A DNA stretch of 64,000 nucleotides from Prevotella sp. (GTDB lineage Bacteria > Bacteroidota > Bacteroidia > Bacteroidales > Bacteroidaceae). Made by a program: the position numbers and the translations under genes. The notes below the pieces were generated by a model, which saw only the letters and a program-made list of their open reading frames with translations, was not told where the DNA came from and made no database searches. Positions 17,380-27,900 of this stretch are shown here, piece by piece. Position 1 is the stretch's first letter, and each line of letters begins with the position of its first letter. The DNA lies in NCBI GenBank assembly GCA_022486815.1, contig JAKVJW010000013.1, positions 1 through 64,000 of the forward strand, read 5' to 3'.

Positions 17380-19701
17380 ATGAACGTAATTACGAAAACA
17401 GTTCAATTGCCAGATGGCAGGACCATCTCAATTGAAACCGGAAAGGTTGCAAAACAAGCAGACGGTGCCGTTGTCCTTCGTATGGGCAAGACCGTGATGT
17501 TAGCTACCGTTTGTGCAGCCACAGATGCAGTGCCGGGAACAGATTTTATGCCTTTGCAGGTAGATTATCGCGAGCAGTATGCTGCCGCAGGCCGTTTTCC
17601 CGGTGGCTTTACCAAGCGTGAAGGTAAAGCATCAGACAGTGAGATTCTTACTTCACGTCTTGTGGACCGTGTTCTTCGTCCACTTTTTCCTTCAGATTTC
17701 CACACAGAGGTCTATGTACAAGTAATGCTTTTCTCAGCTGATAATATTGATCAGCCTGATGCACTGGCAGGATTTGCAGCGTCTGCAGCTATGGCTGCTT
17801 CAAATATTCCTATCGAATGCCCGATTTCAGAGGTCCGTGTCGGCCGAATTGATGGCAAATACGTCATTGATCCGACTTTCCAGGAAATGGCCAAATCAGA
17901 CATGGATATCATGGTAGGTGCTACAAAAGAGAATATCATGATGGTTGAGGGTGAAATGGATGAGGTCTCTGAACAGGATCTGATCGGTGCCCTCAAGGCA
18001 GCTCAGGATGCTATTCGCCCGATGTGCGAACTTCAGGAAGAGCTTTCCAAGGAACTTGGAACGGATGTGAAGCGTGAATACTGTGATGAGACTAATGATG
18101 AGGATCTTCGCAAACAAGTGCGTGATGAACTCTATGACAAGTGTTATGCTGAGGCTCAGGCCAGTGATGCAGACAAGAAGCATCGTGAAGAAACATACGA
18201 CAAGATCAAAACAGATTTTGTAACTGCTTATGATGCTGCTCATACAGATCTCTCTGAGGAGGATTTGGATGAGAAACATGCAGAGATAGACCGTTACTTT
18301 GCTGATGTGCAGCGTGACTCTATGCGTAATAGCGTTCTCGATACGCATAAGCGTATGGATGGCCGTGCTCTGGATGAGATTCGTCCTATCTGGTGTGAGG
18401 CTTCACCTCTGCCAATGCCTCATGGAAGTGCAATCTTCCAGCGTGGTGAGACGATGTCTCTGAGTACTTGTACATTAGGTACCAAACTGGATGAGAAGCA
18501 GATTGATAATGTGTTGGAAAAGGGTTATCAGCGTTTTCTCCTCCATTATAATTTCCCTCCTTTCTGTACGGGTGAAGCAAAAGCCCAGCGTGGAGTAGGC
18601 CGTCGTGAGATTGGTCACGGTCATCTGGCTTGGCGTGCTTTGAAAGATCAGATTCCTGATAACTATCCTTATACCGTTCGTTTGGTATCAGAGATCCTTG
18701 AGAGTAACGGCTCTTCTTCAATGGCTACGGTTTGTGCCGGGACGTTGGCTTTGATGGACGCAGGTGTGCCTATCAAAAAACCGGTTTCAGGTATTTCTAT
18801 GGGCTTGATCAAGGATGGTGACCGTTATGCTATTCTGACCGATATTCTGGGTGATGAAGATCACTTGGGTGATATGGACTTCAAGACAACCGGAACGAAG
18901 GATGGATTGACAGCTACACAGATGGATATCAAATGTGATGGTCTGAGTTTTGAGATCCTGGAAGAAGCTTTGATGCAGGCTAAGGGTGCCCGTGAGCAGA
19001 TTCTTGAGAAGATGCTTCAGACATTACCGGAGCCTCGTAAGGAATTGAAACCGCAGGTGCCACGTATTGAAGCATTTGATATTCCTAAAGAGTTTATTGG
19101 TGCTGTAATCGGGCCTGGTGGAAAGATTATCCAGCAGATGCAGGAAGAAACGGGTGCAACGATCACTATTGATGAAACTGACGGAAAGGGTCATGTACAG
19201 GTTTCTGCACCTGATAAGAATAGCATCGATGCTGCTCTTGCCAGAATCAGATCTATCGTAGCTGTTCCTGAGATAGGTGAGGTATATGAAGGAACGGTTC
19301 GTTCCATTATGCCATACGGCTGTTTCGTAGAGATTATGCCGGGTAAAGACGGACTTCTCCATATCTCGGAGATTGACTGGAAGAGACTTGAAAGAGTTGA
19401 AGATGCCGGTATTCATGAAGGAGATAAGATCAAGGTGAAGTTGATTGATATTGATTCCAAGACGGGCAAATACAAACTCTCTCATCGCGCATTGCTTCCT
19501 AAACCAGAAGGTTGGGTAGAGCGTGAACGCCGCCCTCGCCGTGATTATGGTGACCGTGACCGTGATCGTGATTATGGTGATCGTGATCGTGAACGTCGTC
19601 CGTATCATGAGCATCGTCGTTTCGAACACCATGATCGTCAGGAAAGTGCAACTGAAAATGAAGCTCCTCAGGAGAATCAAGAGAATCAGGTAAATGATTA
19701 A
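17380..19701 (+). CDS. pnp: Polynucleotide phosphorylase
   Basis: 3'-5' phosphorolytic exoribonuclease of the RNA degradation machinery. The 773 residues contain two RNase PH domains (about 10-145 and 330-545) around a helical linker, a KH domain ([14 protein letters not shown], about 574-590) and an S1 domain ([20 protein letters not shown], about 630-700). The helical linker is unusually acidic and the C-terminal tail (about 708-773) is built of RD/GD repeats and then His/Glu/Gln residues, making it longer than the roughly 700 residues of many PNPases. It is monocistronic with promoter and terminator. Upstream ATG is the first of the frame. Confidence 0.97.
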   Translation: MNVITKTVQLPDGRTISIETGKVAKQADGAVVLRMGKTVMLATVCAATDAVPGTDFMPLQVDYREQYAAAGRFPGGFTKREGKASDSEILTSRLVDRVLRPLFPSDFHTEVYVQVMLFSADNIDQPDALAGFAASAAMAASNIPIECPISEVRVGRIDGKYVIDPTFQEMAKSDMDIMVGATKENIMMVEGEMDEVSEQDLIGALKAAQDAIRPMCELQEELSKELGTDVKREYCDETNDEDLRKQVRDELYDKCYAEAQASDADKKHREETYDKIKTDFVTAYDAAHTDLSEEDLDEKHAEIDRYFADVQRDSMRNSVLDTHKRMDGRALDEIRPIWCEASPLPMPHGSAIFQRGETMSLSTCTLGTKLDEKQIDNVLEKGYQRFLLHYNFPPFCTGEAKAQRGVGRREIGHGHLAWRALKDQIPDNYPYTVRLVSEILESNGSSSMATVCAGTLALMDAGVPIKKPVSGISMGLIKDGDRYAILTDILGDEDHLGDMDFKTTGTKDGLTATQMDIKCDGLSFEILEEALMQAKGAREQILEKMLQTLPEPRKELKPQVPRIEAFDIPKEFIGAVIGPGGKIIQQMQEETGATITIDETDGKGHVQVSAPDKNSIDAALARIRSIVAVPEIGEVYEGTVRSIMPYGCFVEIMPGKDGLLHISEIDWKRLERVEDAGIHEGDKIKVKLIDIDSKTGKYKLSHRALLPKPEGWVERERRPRRDYGDRDRDRDYGDRDRERRPYHEHRRFEHHDRQESATENEAPQENQENQVND

Positions 19702-19746
19702 ATAGTTTGTCTTCTTTTTTAAGAAGGTAGGATATAAACTAAGGAT

Positions 19747-19782
19747 AAAGGCCTCACAAATATTGGTTTTGTGAGGCCTTTT
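19747..19782 (+). terminator. Rho-independent terminator of pnp
   Basis: AAAGGCCTCACAAA and TTTGTGAGGCCTTT make a 14-bp perfect stem with an 8-base loop, followed by a T-run. Confidence 0.92.
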
Positions 19783-19924
19783 CAGATATTATCGTTAAGG
19801 ATGTAATTGAGGAACAAGGACTGAACTGATTGATCCTCCGGACAATTCTGAAATAAGTTCTAAGAGAAGGGAGATTCTATTCCTGTTTGTAATAGTAAAA
19901 AAAATAATTATTTTACATATCTTC

Positions 19925-19958
19925 TTTGCTCACTTTCCATTTTTTATTTATATATTTG
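19925..19958 (+). promoter_or_regulatory. Promoter of rubrerythrin
   Basis: TTTG (19925-19928) and TATATTTG (19951-19958), spacer 22, about 50 bases before the ATG. Confidence 0.65.
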
Positions 19959-20010
19959 CACTTAGTCTTGATACATAATGTTAGGGTAATAATAATATAA
20001 AGAAGGCCTT

Positions 20011-20553
20011 ATGAAAAACTTAAAAGGAACAAAAACAGAGAAGAACCTGCAAGATGCTTTTGCAGGTGAGTCAAAAGCGCGTAACAGGTATACTTTTTTC
20101 GCTTCTAAAGCGCGTAAAGAAGGTTATGAGCAGATTGCTGCTCTCTTTGAGGAAACGGCTAACAATGAAAGAGAGCATGGTAAGATCTGGTTTAAATACC
20201 TTGAAGGAGGCGAGCTGAAGGATACCGCATCAAATCTTCAGGCTGGTGCGAATGGTGAGCACTACGAGTGGACAGACATGTATCCTCGGATGGCTAAAGA
20301 AGCCCATGAAGAAGGTTTCAATGAGATCGCTGCCAAATTTGAGATGGTTGGCGCCATTGAGAAGCATCATGAGGAACGTTATCTGAAACTGTTGGATAAT
20401 GTCAAACATGATATCGTGTTCTCAAGAGATGGTGATAAAATCTGGAAGTGCCGTAATTGTGGTCATATCGTCATAGGACCAAAGGCTCCTGGTATGTGCC
20501 CCGTATGCGGACATCCTCAGAGTTTCTTTGAGATTGATGCTCGGAATTATTGA
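20011..20553 (+). CDS. rbr: Rubrerythrin
   Basis: A 180-residue non-haem iron peroxidase that reduces hydrogen peroxide in anaerobes. The N-terminal ferritin-like four-helix bundle carries the diiron ligands in [20 protein letters not shown], and [10 protein letters not shown]; the C-terminal rubredoxin domain has CRNCG and CPVCG (about 147-170). Both domains are complete. It stands alone between its own promoter and terminator, consistent with an oxidative stress gene, and an anaerobic host is implied. Confidence 0.96.
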   Translation: MKNLKGTKTEKNLQDAFAGESKARNRYTFFASKARKEGYEQIAALFEETANNEREHGKIWFKYLEGGELKDTASNLQAGANGEHYEWTDMYPRMAKEAHEEGFNEIAAKFEMVGAIEKHHEERYLKLLDNVKHDIVFSRDGDKIWKCRNCGHIVIGPKAPGMCPVCGHPQSFFEIDARNY

Positions 20554-20596
20554 TTGTAACCTGACTTGGATACCTGACTGACAGGTGTCCAAATAT

Positions 20597-20625
20597 AAAG
20601 GCGGACCTTTGTGGTTCGCCTTTTT
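20597..20625 (+). terminator. Rho-independent terminator of rubrerythrin
   Basis: AAAGGCGgACC and GGTtCGCCTTT form a stem with one mismatch and a short loop, followed by Ts. Confidence 0.85.
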
Positions 20626-20686
20626 GCTGTTTGATAGTCTTCTTTTCTGGCAGATTGTTTTATTAGTTGCCAGGATGCTAAAAAAC

Positions 20687-22075
20687 TTATTTCTTTATCT
20701 CAGTTGCAATAATCTCTGCTAATTTTGCTGCCCCCATAGCGGTAGGGTGAATACCATCCTGTTGTAACAGATTAATGTAGGGGGAGAAGGAGGTATGGAG
20801 GTCAAGTACTTTACATCGGTTTTTCCTTGCCACTTTAAGTATTACAGGGATAATACCTTTTGTGATTATGCTGTCGTTGATATCCCAACTCTTTTTCAAT
20901 GCGGGGATAGGTGTAGCCAGATAGATTTTCGGATGACTTGGAAGCGATTTGAGCGAATCGATCATCTGTTGCATGTCCTGTCTGAAATCTTGTTTATAAC
21001 GCCAGTTTTGTGGCTTTGAATCGTTTGTTCCCAATTTTATGATGACGATATTTGGCTTGAATGCCATAGCGTCTTTCCATGCTAGTTCTTTCATGTAGGG
21101 ATAATCACCCTTGTTGAGCATCGTACGGCCGCTTACACCAAAGTTGTTTACGAGATATCCTGTTCCGAGATCTTTCTGGAGACAGGCTGGATAACCTTTC
21201 TCTGAGTTCATGTCAATACCGGCACCATCTGTAATACTGTTTCCGATACATGCTATACGGACAGCATTTAGAAGCGGACTGGGATGTGTCGTCAACCATT
21301 CAGAGAGATCGTTCAGCAATTGTTCATGATAGGTGAAATGTGTGTTGAATCCGAATCCGTGGCCACCGGTCGGATATATATATAATGAGCAGTCATTACC
21401 TGCTTTTCGCATTGCTGTATAGTACGCTACTCCGTTCTCGATCGGAGGAACGACATTATCGTCATTTGCCAGGAAGATGACAGCCGGAGGGGTAAGATGG
21501 GCCCGTATCTGTTTCTCATTCGAGAAGGCGTTGATTGATTGTGCATCAGGTGATGTTCCGAGAAAGTTGATTCTTGAGCCTTCATGGGTGCCGTTTCCCA
21601 TCGTGATAACCGGATAGAAAAGGAGAGAGAAGTCAGGGCGGGCATTATAATCTGCATGGGTGCTTACCGTTGAGGCCAGGTGACCACCTGCAGAGAATCC
21701 CATAATTCCAACGTCGTAAGGATTGATTTTCCATTGACTTGCAGAATCGCGTACAAGGCGTATGGCGTTCTCTGCGTCACTGACAGGCAACTGATGATTG
21801 CCTTTGGGCAACCGGTATTTTAGTACAAAATAACTGATTCCCTTTTGGTTGAAATAGTCTGCCCAATCATAACCTTCTTTACCCATTGAAAGCCATACAT
21901 AACCTCCGCCTGGACAGTCTACGATGGCTCTTCCTGTAGGCCGATCGGGAAGAAAGCAGGTCAGTGTTGAGGCTCCGTCAGGTGTAATGTTTAAAGTGAA
22001 TTTTCTGGAAGTCTGCCCGGATATTGAAAGCGTAATAAGCAGAAATAAGCCAAATAATAAATTTCTTTCCTTCAT
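20687..22075 (-). CDS. Secreted two-domain esterase: alpha/beta hydrolase plus SGNH
   Basis: A 462-residue exported protein (signal peptide ends near ISGQ). The first half (about 20-260) is an alpha/beta hydrolase of the acetyl-xylan/feruloyl esterase-like group with oxyanion CPGGGY, nucleophile elbow GFSAGG, and a late GGHGFGF histidine. The second half (about 268-462) is an SGNH/GDSL hydrolase with block I IGNSITDGAG, block II VSGRT, block III GTND and block V DGIHPT. Both catalytic sets look intact, so it may remove two kinds of acyl group from plant or host glycans. ATG at 22075 is preferred to the TTG four codons upstream. No polysaccharide-utilisation genes adjoin it. Confidence 0.9.
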   Translation of the reverse strand: MKERNLLFGLFLLITLSISGQTSRKFTLNITPDGASTLTCFLPDRPTGRAIVDCPGGGYVWLSMGKEGYDWADYFNQKGISYFVLKYRLPKGNHQLPVSDAENAIRLVRDSASQWKINPYDVGIMGFSAGGHLASTVSTHADYNARPDFSLLFYPVITMGNGTHEGSRINFLGTSPDAQSINAFSNEKQIRAHLTPPAVIFLANDDNVVPPIENGVAYYTAMRKAGNDCSLYIYPTGGHGFGFNTHFTYHEQLLNDLSEWLTTHPSPLLNAVRIACIGNSITDGAGIDMNSEKGYPACLQKDLGTGYLVNNFGVSGRTMLNKGDYPYMKELAWKDAMAFKPNIVIIKLGTNDSKPQNWRYKQDFRQDMQQMIDSLKSLPSHPKIYLATPIPALKKSWDINDSIITKGIIPVILKVARKNRCKVLDLHTSFSPYINLLQQDGIHPTAMGAAKLAEIIATEIKK

Positions 22076-22121
22076 GGTAAGTGACAATTTGTAAATGATA
22101 TCTTTAGATATTCTTATTAAG

Positions 22122-22158
22122 AAAAGGGGAAGTGCCCATTAAAGCAACTTCCCCCTTT
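22122..22158 (-). terminator. Terminator after metG
   Basis: AAGGGGAAGT and ACTTCCCCCTT form a stem (one bulged C) with a 13-base loop; on the minus strand it ends in CCCCTTTTC. It separates metG from the downstream esterase gene. Confidence 0.75.
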
Positions 22159-22180
22159 GCTATATGTGTTTTGGAAGTGC

Positions 22181-24244
22181 TCAACAGACTTTGCTGCCGG
22201 GCTTGACCTTCTTCAAGATAGTTGTAACGGCCAGACTGTTGTCGGCATCTAGTGCAGAAAGGATCATTCCCTGACTCTCGATTCCCATCATCTTACGTAC
22301 CGGAAGATTGGCGATGAAAAGCACATCCTTGCCTATCAACTCTTCTGGTTTGTAAAACTTGGCTATCCCTGAAAGAATGGTGCGGTCTTTTCCTTGTCCG
22401 TCGTCAATAGTAAACTGCAGGAGTTTGTTGGATTTCTTGACTTTCTGACAGTCCTTGATGTGTCCTACGCGAATATCGAGTTTATCAAAATCTTCAATGG
22501 AGCAAGGAGCCTTAATAGATTCTGCCTTGTAAGTCTTGGCCTCATTGGCTTTTTTGGTATTCTCTAATTTCTGCAGTTGTGCTTCAATAGCTTCATCATC
22601 GATCTTTTCAAAGAGGAGTTGGACCTCTCCGATCTGATGTCCCGGTTTGAGCAAGTCTGTATTACCCAACTGGTTCCATTCGAAGTGCTCCATGCCAATC
22701 ATCTTGCGAAGTTTCTCTGAAGAGAACGGCAGGAACGGTTCAAATGCTATGGCAAGGTTGGCAACCAGTTGCAGGGAGATATAGAGGATAGTCTCTACGC
22801 GTTTCGGGTCATTCTTCCATACTTTCCAGGGTTCGCATTCCGTGATGTATTTGTTGCCGATACGTGCAAGATTCATTGCTTCTTTCTGAGCCTCACGGAA
22901 CTTGAAATGATCGAGGTATCCTTCTACTTTCTCCTGGACATCCTTAAATTCTTTGATGGCTCTCTGGTCAACATCCTGAAGTTCTCCGCATTCAGGAACG
23001 ACACCGTCCCAGTATTTCTTGGTCAGTTGGAGGGCACGGTTGACGAAATTGCCATAGATGGCAACAAGTTCGGAATTGTTACGTTCCTGAAAATCCTTCC
23101 AGGTAAAGTTGTTGTCTTTCGTCTCAGGGGCGTTGGCGGTAAGGACATAACGTAAGACATCCTGTTTTCCGGGGAAATCTTTCAGGTATTCATCCAGCCA
23201 GACAGCCCAGTTACGTGAAGTGGAGATTTTCTGATTCTCCAGATTCAGGAATTCGTTTGCCGGTACATTATCCGGCAGGATATAACCCCCATGGGCTTTG
23301 AGCATCGTCGGGAAGATCAGACAGTGGAATACAATGTTGTCCTTGCCGATGAAGTGAACCAGACGCGTGTCCGGATCTTTCCACCATTTCTCCCAATTAC
23401 CAAACTTCTCCGGTTCATTCTGACAGAGTTCTACAGTATTGCTGATATAGCCGATGGGGGCATCAAACCAGACGTAAAGGACCTTTCCTTCGGCGTCTTT
23501 GACCGGAACAGGGATTCCCCAGTCCAGATCACGAGTCATGGCACGTGGCTGAAGGTCCATGTCAAGCCAACTCTTGCATTGACCGTATACATTTGAACGC
23601 CATTCTTTGTGACCTTCAAGGATCCACTTCTTCAACCACTCTTGATACTCATTTAGCGGCAGATACCAGTTTTTGGTTTTTCTGAGTACAGGTTTACTGC
23701 CACTGATCGTTGAATGGGGATTGATAAGTTCCATAGGACTTAGGTCACTGCCACAAACTTCACATTGGTCACCGTAGGCATTCTTGTTGTGGCAATGAGG
23801 ACATTCTCCCATGATATAACGGTCGGCGAGAAACTGATGGGCTTCTTCGTCGTAATATTGTTCGCTCTCTTTTTCAATCAACTTGCCATCGTCATACAAT
23901 TTCTTGAAGAAATCACTGGCAAACTGGTTATGGATCTTTGAAGTCGTACGGCTGTAGATATCGAAACTGATTCCAAATTCACTGAAGGAATCCTTGATCA
24001 GTTTATGGTAACGGTCACAGATATCCTGAGGGGCACATCCTTCTTTTTTGGCACGGATCGTGATAGGTACACCATGCTCATCACTTCCTCCAATAAAACA
24101 GACGTCCTGTTTCTTCAGGCGGAGGTATCTTACGTAGATATCAGCGGGAACATAAACACCGGCCAAGTGACCGATATGTACACCGCCGTTGGCGTAGGGT
24201 AGTGCTGCCGTAACGAGGGTACGTTTGAATTTCTTTTCTTCCAT
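22181..24244 (-). CDS. metG: Methionyl-tRNA synthetase
   Basis: Class I aminoacyl-tRNA synthetase of 687 residues charging tRNA-Met. HIGH motif is HIGH itself at 23-26 after PYANGG; the KMSKS-equivalent is KISTS near 339; the zinc knuckle CPHC...CEVC lies in the connective insertion; the anticodon-binding helical domain follows; and the C-terminal oligomerisation/tRNA-binding OB domain (about 580-687) shows LDIRVGHI. Full length. Promoter and terminator suggest a single-gene transcript. Confidence 0.97.
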   Translation of the reverse strand: MEEKKFKRTLVTAALPYANGGVHIGHLAGVYVPADIYVRYLRLKKQDVCFIGGSDEHGVPITIRAKKEGCAPQDICDRYHKLIKDSFSEFGISFDIYSRTTSKIHNQFASDFFKKLYDDGKLIEKESEQYYDEEAHQFLADRYIMGECPHCHNKNAYGDQCEVCGSDLSPMELINPHSTISGSKPVLRKTKNWYLPLNEYQEWLKKWILEGHKEWRSNVYGQCKSWLDMDLQPRAMTRDLDWGIPVPVKDAEGKVLYVWFDAPIGYISNTVELCQNEPEKFGNWEKWWKDPDTRLVHFIGKDNIVFHCLIFPTMLKAHGGYILPDNVPANEFLNLENQKISTSRNWAVWLDEYLKDFPGKQDVLRYVLTANAPETKDNNFTWKDFQERNNSELVAIYGNFVNRALQLTKKYWDGVVPECGELQDVDQRAIKEFKDVQEKVEGYLDHFKFREAQKEAMNLARIGNKYITECEPWKVWKNDPKRVETILYISLQLVANLAIAFEPFLPFSSEKLRKMIGMEHFEWNQLGNTDLLKPGHQIGEVQLLFEKIDDEAIEAQLQKLENTKKANEAKTYKAESIKAPCSIEDFDKLDIRVGHIKDCQKVKKSNKLLQFTIDDGQGKDRTILSGIAKFYKPEELIGKDVLFIANLPVRKMMGIESQGMILSALDADNSLAVTTILKKVKPGSKVC

Positions 24245-24269
24245 TACTTTCCTTTTTTACTCTTCTGTG

Positions 24270-24300
24270 CAAAATTACTATAAATTGGGCGGAGAACAAA
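24270..24300 (-). promoter_or_regulatory. Promoter of metG
   Basis: Minus-strand TTTG (24297-24300) and TAATTTTG (24270-24277), spacer 19, about 25 bases before the ATG. Confidence 0.75.
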
Positions 24301-24343
24301 ATAATTTGATTGTTTTTTGAGGTGTAGGGTTATGGACTTCTGC

Positions 24344-25897
24344 TTAGGAATCATACGCCCTTTCTGCCCAATCTCCCCGGTCAAGTTCACGATAGGAAAT
24401 AGCTTCTGCAAGATGTTCCGGTTTTATATCTTCACTTGATTCCAGGTCAGCGATAGTCCGGGCGACCTTTAATATCCGACTGTAAGCACGGGCGCTGAGA
24501 CTGAGCTTTTCCATAGCTGTCCGCAGCAGGGTCAGTCCTTCCTCATTGGGCTCTGCATACTTATGAATCATCCTTTCACTCATCTGGGCATTGCAATATA
24601 CTCCGGTAATATCCTTGAATCGTTCGGTCTGGATGGACCGGGCGGCAATGACACGCTTTCGGATCTCGGAGCTGGGTTCTCCCGGCGCGGCCTTGCTGAT
24701 TTCCTTAAAGGGTACCGGTGTGATGGAACATTGGATGTCAATTCTGTCGAGCAGTGGTCCGCTGATCTTGTTCATATAGCGCTGAATCTGTCCTGGCGTA
24801 CAGACACAGTGATGTGTCGGATCGCCATAATAGCCACAAGGGCAAGGATTCATGCTGGCTACAAACATAAAAGAACAGGGATAAGTGATGGTGTATTTGG
24901 AACGGCTGATGGTGATGGACCGGTCTTCAAGGGGTTGTCGTAGGACTTCCAGTGTGTGCTTATTGAATTCGGGTAACTCATCGCAGAAGAGTACTCCGTT
25001 GTGTGCCAGGGAAATCTCTCCGGGCATCGGATTGCTTCCTCCACCGACAAGTGCAACTTCTGAGATGGTGTGGTGTGGAGAGCGGAAGGGGCGTTGGGAA
25101 ATGAGGGATACCTTACGTCCTAATTTCCCTGCAATCGAATGAATCTGTGTTGTCTCCAGACTTTCTGCCAGTGAAAGAGGTGGAAGTATGGATGGTAATC
25201 GTTTCGCCATCATGGACTTCCCGCTTCCGGGCGGACCGATCATAATCAGGTTGTGTCCTCCGGCTGCTGCCACTTCCAAGGCTCGTTTTACGTTTTCCTG
25301 CCCCCGTACATCTGCATAGTCGATATCAAATTGACTTTGATTCTCGTAAAATTCTTTTCGGGTGTCGATTACTGTAGGTTTGAATTCCTGTTGTCCGTTT
25401 AAGAAGTGAATGACTTCCAGGATGTGATCCATGCCATAGACATCGAGATGGTTGACAACAGCGGCTTCACGTACGTTCTGTCGGGGTACGATCAGGCCCT
25501 TGAAATGTTCTGCTCTTGCTTTGATGGCGATGGGCAGGGCTCCTTTTACGGGTTGGAGTTTTCCATCAAGACTCAATTCTCCTACGAGCATATATTCTTG
25601 CAACAGGTCACTACTCATGTTCTCATTGGCGGCCAGGATGCCTATGGCTAAGGGAAGGTCGAAACTGCTGCCTTCCTTTTTCAGGTCTGCCGGGGCCATG
25701 TTGACGGTAATATCGGCTATAGGGAATTTAAATCCGTTGTATTGCAATGCTGCAGCGATACGGTCACGACTTTCCTTTACAGCTTCATCACCCAGTCCGG
25801 TGAGATGAAACTGCACTCCTCTTGTAATACTGACTTCAATGGTTACTGTGGTCACTTCAAGTCCGTTGACCGCAGCACAGAATGTTTTTATAAGCAT
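24344..25897 (-). CDS. YifB/ComM-family Mg-chelatase-like AAA+ ATPase
   Basis: A 517-residue protein: an N-terminal Lon-protease-like (ChlI) domain of about 170 residues, a central AAA+ module with Walker A GPPGSGKS (about 221-228) and Walker [10 protein letters not shown], and a C-terminal Mg-chelatase-type domain. The relative ComM is a helicase promoting branch migration during natural transformation; whether that applies to Bacteroidetes members is unknown. The DNA-uptake-related comF lies about 9.6 kb further on but is not linked. It follows a thioredoxin-fold lipoprotein gene by 56 bases in the same direction. Confidence 0.93.
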   Translation of the reverse strand: MLIKTFCAAVNGLEVTTVTIEVSITRGVQFHLTGLGDEAVKESRDRIAAALQYNGFKFPIADITVNMAPADLKKEGSSFDLPLAIGILAANENMSSDLLQEYMLVGELSLDGKLQPVKGALPIAIKARAEHFKGLIVPRQNVREAAVVNHLDVYGMDHILEVIHFLNGQQEFKPTVIDTRKEFYENQSQFDIDYADVRGQENVKRALEVAAAGGHNLIMIGPPGSGKSMMAKRLPSILPPLSLAESLETTQIHSIAGKLGRKVSLISQRPFRSPHHTISEVALVGGGSNPMPGEISLAHNGVLFCDELPEFNKHTLEVLRQPLEDRSITISRSKYTITYPCSFMFVASMNPCPCGYYGDPTHHCVCTPGQIQRYMNKISGPLLDRIDIQCSITPVPFKEISKAAPGEPSSEIRKRVIAARSIQTERFKDITGVYCNAQMSERMIHKYAEPNEEGLTLLRTAMEKLSLSARAYSRILKVARTIADLESSEDIKPEHLAEAISYRELDRGDWAERAYDS

Positions 25898-25953
25898 AGA
25901 TATATTAAGACTACTTTATTCGTCTTCTTTCAGACCGTTCCAGTCTGCCGGGA

Positions 25954-26961
25954 TCATTTCACCAGTTTGTTCAGTTGGCTGTTTATTTGACCGACTTTGA
26001 TGCCGCGTGCGATGACACGGCCTTTCTTTAGCAATAGATTATCTGGAACGTTGGTGAGCCCTAACCTCCGTAGGGTTTTATTTTCAAACATCTCTCCGTC
26101 CCAGATATTGGGCCAGAAAATGGTGTCGTTTTTCAGTGAATTCATACAGTCTTGTCTGGTGGCATCAACGGAGATGCTGACCACCTGTAGTTTGCTGCCG
26201 GAATGTCTCCTGAAAGCATTGACTTCCCGTAGAATCTGCTGACTCTCATCATTCCAGGTAGCCCAGACGATGATCATAGCGTATGGAGAATGGGTGAGAG
26301 ACGTACTTGAAATAGGACGACCATTCATGTCTTTTGTCTTAAAAACGGGAATCTGGCGTCCTTTCTGTGTGGCCTCCAGGCTACTGATCTTTTCACGGAT
26401 ACGAATGAGTGTTCCATTCTTTTTCTGGGCATTCAGCATCAGATCAATCAGTCTGGTAGCTTTCGCATAGTCAGGCTGGGGATCTTGAATGAAGTATTTC
26501 AGGACGAGATAAGTTCCAACCTGAGAAGTAGGATGATCTTTGATAAATTGTTCTGCGTCATGCTTGATTTGAGGAGGAGAAGAATTTTCTATCTCTTTCC
26601 TGAAATCGGTCATTAGTTTGTTATCTTTTGTTCCGCTGACTTCCATTTCCTTTAATTTGGAAGCATCAGCACTGATCTCAACTGATTTTCCGGATTTTGC
26701 AAAAATAGGTTGCTGAGAAAAATTAGGGAAAACGAGCATCAGAATAGCATCATCTTTCAATGGAATCTCATACGCAAAGCGACCGCCCTGAATTTTTATG
26801 GTATCCATCCCGATGGTACCTCCGTCCAGACTGTAAATATACAGTTCACCCTGATTGATATGAAGAATCCGACCTTCTAATTTGAAATGCCCTTTGCTTA
26901 CTCCGCAAGAGGTTAGGAAGAATATCAGAATAAAGAAAAGGGTGTATGCTACTCGTTTCAT
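25954..26961 (-). CDS. DUF4369/thioredoxin-fold lipoprotein lacking CxxC (second)
   Basis: About 335 residues from the ATG at 26961; the open frame extends upstream only because it reads into tRNA-Leu. Lipobox LTSC lies near residue 19. A DUF4369-like N-terminal domain is followed by a TlpA-like domain (about 205-335) in which the redox motif after WATW is NDES, so CxxC is absent, while the late NVPDNLLL proline loop remains. Same family as the lipoprotein at 15710-16891, though the sequences differ a lot. Role unknown; probably a non-redox envelope protein. Confidence 0.87.
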   Translation of the reverse strand: MKRVAYTLFFILIFFLTSCGVSKGHFKLEGRILHINQGELYIYSLDGGTIGMDTIKIQGGRFAYEIPLKDDAILMLVFPNFSQQPIFAKSGKSVEISADASKLKEMEVSGTKDNKLMTDFRKEIENSSPPQIKHDAEQFIKDHPTSQVGTYLVLKYFIQDPQPDYAKATRLIDLMLNAQKKNGTLIRIREKISSLEATQKGRQIPVFKTKDMNGRPISSTSLTHSPYAMIIVWATWNDESQQILREVNAFRRHSGSKLQVVSISVDATRQDCMNSLKNDTIFWPNIWDGEMFENKTLRRLGLTNVPDNLLLKKGRVIARGIKVGQINSQLNKLVK

Positions 26962-27017
26962 GTATTTGCCCTTATGGATCCTTAGAGAGTAAGGACCTTC
27001 AGTTGATGATTGAGAAG

Positions 27018-27103
27018 TGCCGCGAACGGGACTCGAACCCGTACAGCCATTTCTGGCCAAGGGATTTTAAGTCCCTCGTGTCTACCAATTCCACCATTGC
27101 GGC
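27018..27103 (-). tRNA. tRNA-Leu (TAA anticodon)
   Basis: Class II tRNA of 86 bases with anticodon stem GGGAC/ATCCC region and loop CTTAAAA (anticodon TAA), long variable arm CCAGAAATGG and T-loop TTCGAGT. The acceptor stem has an A-C mismatch at its sixth pair. It lies 18 bases downstream of tRNA-Gly on the same strand. No encoded CCA. Confidence 0.94.
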
Positions 27104-27121
27104 CCCGGAATCGGGGATTTG

Positions 27122-27194
27122 AGCGGCAAACGGGACTTGGACCCGCGACCTCGACCTTGGCAAGGTCGCGCTCTACCAACTGAGCTATTGCCGC
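27122..27194 (-). tRNA. tRNA-Gly (GCC anticodon)
   Basis: 73 bases with perfect acceptor GCGGCAA/TTGCCGC, anticodon stem CGACC/GGTCG around TTGCCAA (anticodon GCC), and discriminator T, which is usual for tRNA-Gly. First tRNA of the tRNA-Gly/tRNA-Leu unit. Confidence 0.96.
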
Positions 27195-27495
27195 CTCTGT
27201 CATGCCTGTACATCGCATAACGGTTGCAAAGATAGAGCTAAATCTTTAAAATGCCAAATGAATCGAGAACTTTTTCTTGAAGAAATGTGTTTTTCGACAA
27301 GCTTGATATCCTTCTTCGAATTGTTCGTTCCTTTTGACGATTGAAGATAAACTTGTTCGAAACGGTGGCAGTTCATTGAAATTATGGTATGGGTTCGGCC
27401 GAAACGGCTGGAAACTATAATCCCCTAACATAATAATAAACTCATTGGCAGAATCAAGCATGTACTGACTTCATCCTGCTAACGGGTTATACTAC
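27195..27495. other. Intergenic region upstream of the tRNA pair
   Basis: Contains the tRNA promoter. The open frame at 27246-27461 on the minus strand overlaps that promoter and resembles nothing, so I count it as non-coding. Confidence 0.6.
27227..27258 (-). promoter_or_regulatory. Promoter of the tRNA-Gly/tRNA-Leu unit
   Basis: Minus-strand TTTG (27255-27258), 20 bases, TATCTTTG (27227-27234); exact consensus spacing, about 27 bases before tRNA-Gly. Confidence 0.85.
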
Positions 27496-27900
27496 TTATT
27501 TACTATAAGAAACTGAAACTTTGACGGTTGGTTTATCCACTTTGGGAATGAGATAAGCCACATTCCACTTTTCTACAGAAGTTGTATAGTTGTTCTTAAT
27601 CTGGACAACTATATAATAGCTTCCGTCTTTTTGGCAGATATTCGGGGCTATCTTTAATATTCCTGCATTTGAAACTCCATGAGTGATGACTAAAGTGTAG
27701 TGAGAAAAGTCTACATTTTCCAGGTCTTTGTTTTTTCCTAACAATTGATTAAAGTCATTGGTATTATTGACGACAATTGTTTGATCTCCATTAATTACAG
27801 CGTATTGAGGAATATCATATTCCTGGATAGAATCATTGTCAGAGTGATCACAACTCACAAGTAGTAAAAATGAAAAGAATAAAATAATTTTATATTTCAT
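27496..27900 (-). CDS. Small lipoprotein, unknown function
   Basis: A 134-residue protein starting with a lipoprotein signal (lipobox LVSC, Cys near residue 17). The mature part has alternating hydrophobic strands, including a NGDQTIVVNNTNDF segment and a C-terminal VKVSVSYSK strand, suggesting a small beta-sandwich domain. Similar short lipoproteins in Bacteroidetes carry protease-inhibitor-like or immunoglobulin-like folds, but I recognise no specific family. Flanked by AT-rich non-coding DNA, it appears to be a single-gene unit. Confidence 0.78.
   Translation of the reverse strand: MKYKIILFFSFLLLVSCDHSDNDSIQEYDIPQYAVINGDQTIVVNNTNDFNQLLGKNKDLENVDFSHYTLVITHGVSNAGILKIAPNICQKDGSYYIVVQIKNNYTTSVEKWNVAYLIPKVDKPTVKVSVSYSK

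Larger units (their letters stand above)
19702..20010. other. Intergenic region, pnp to rubrerythrin
   Basis: It holds the pnp terminator and the rubrerythrin promoter; nothing else is recognisable between 19783 and 19920. Confidence 0.7.

Noticed and set aside
27246..27461. 71-codon minus frame upstream of the tRNA pair
   Set aside because: It overlaps the tRNA promoter -33 element and resembles no protein.
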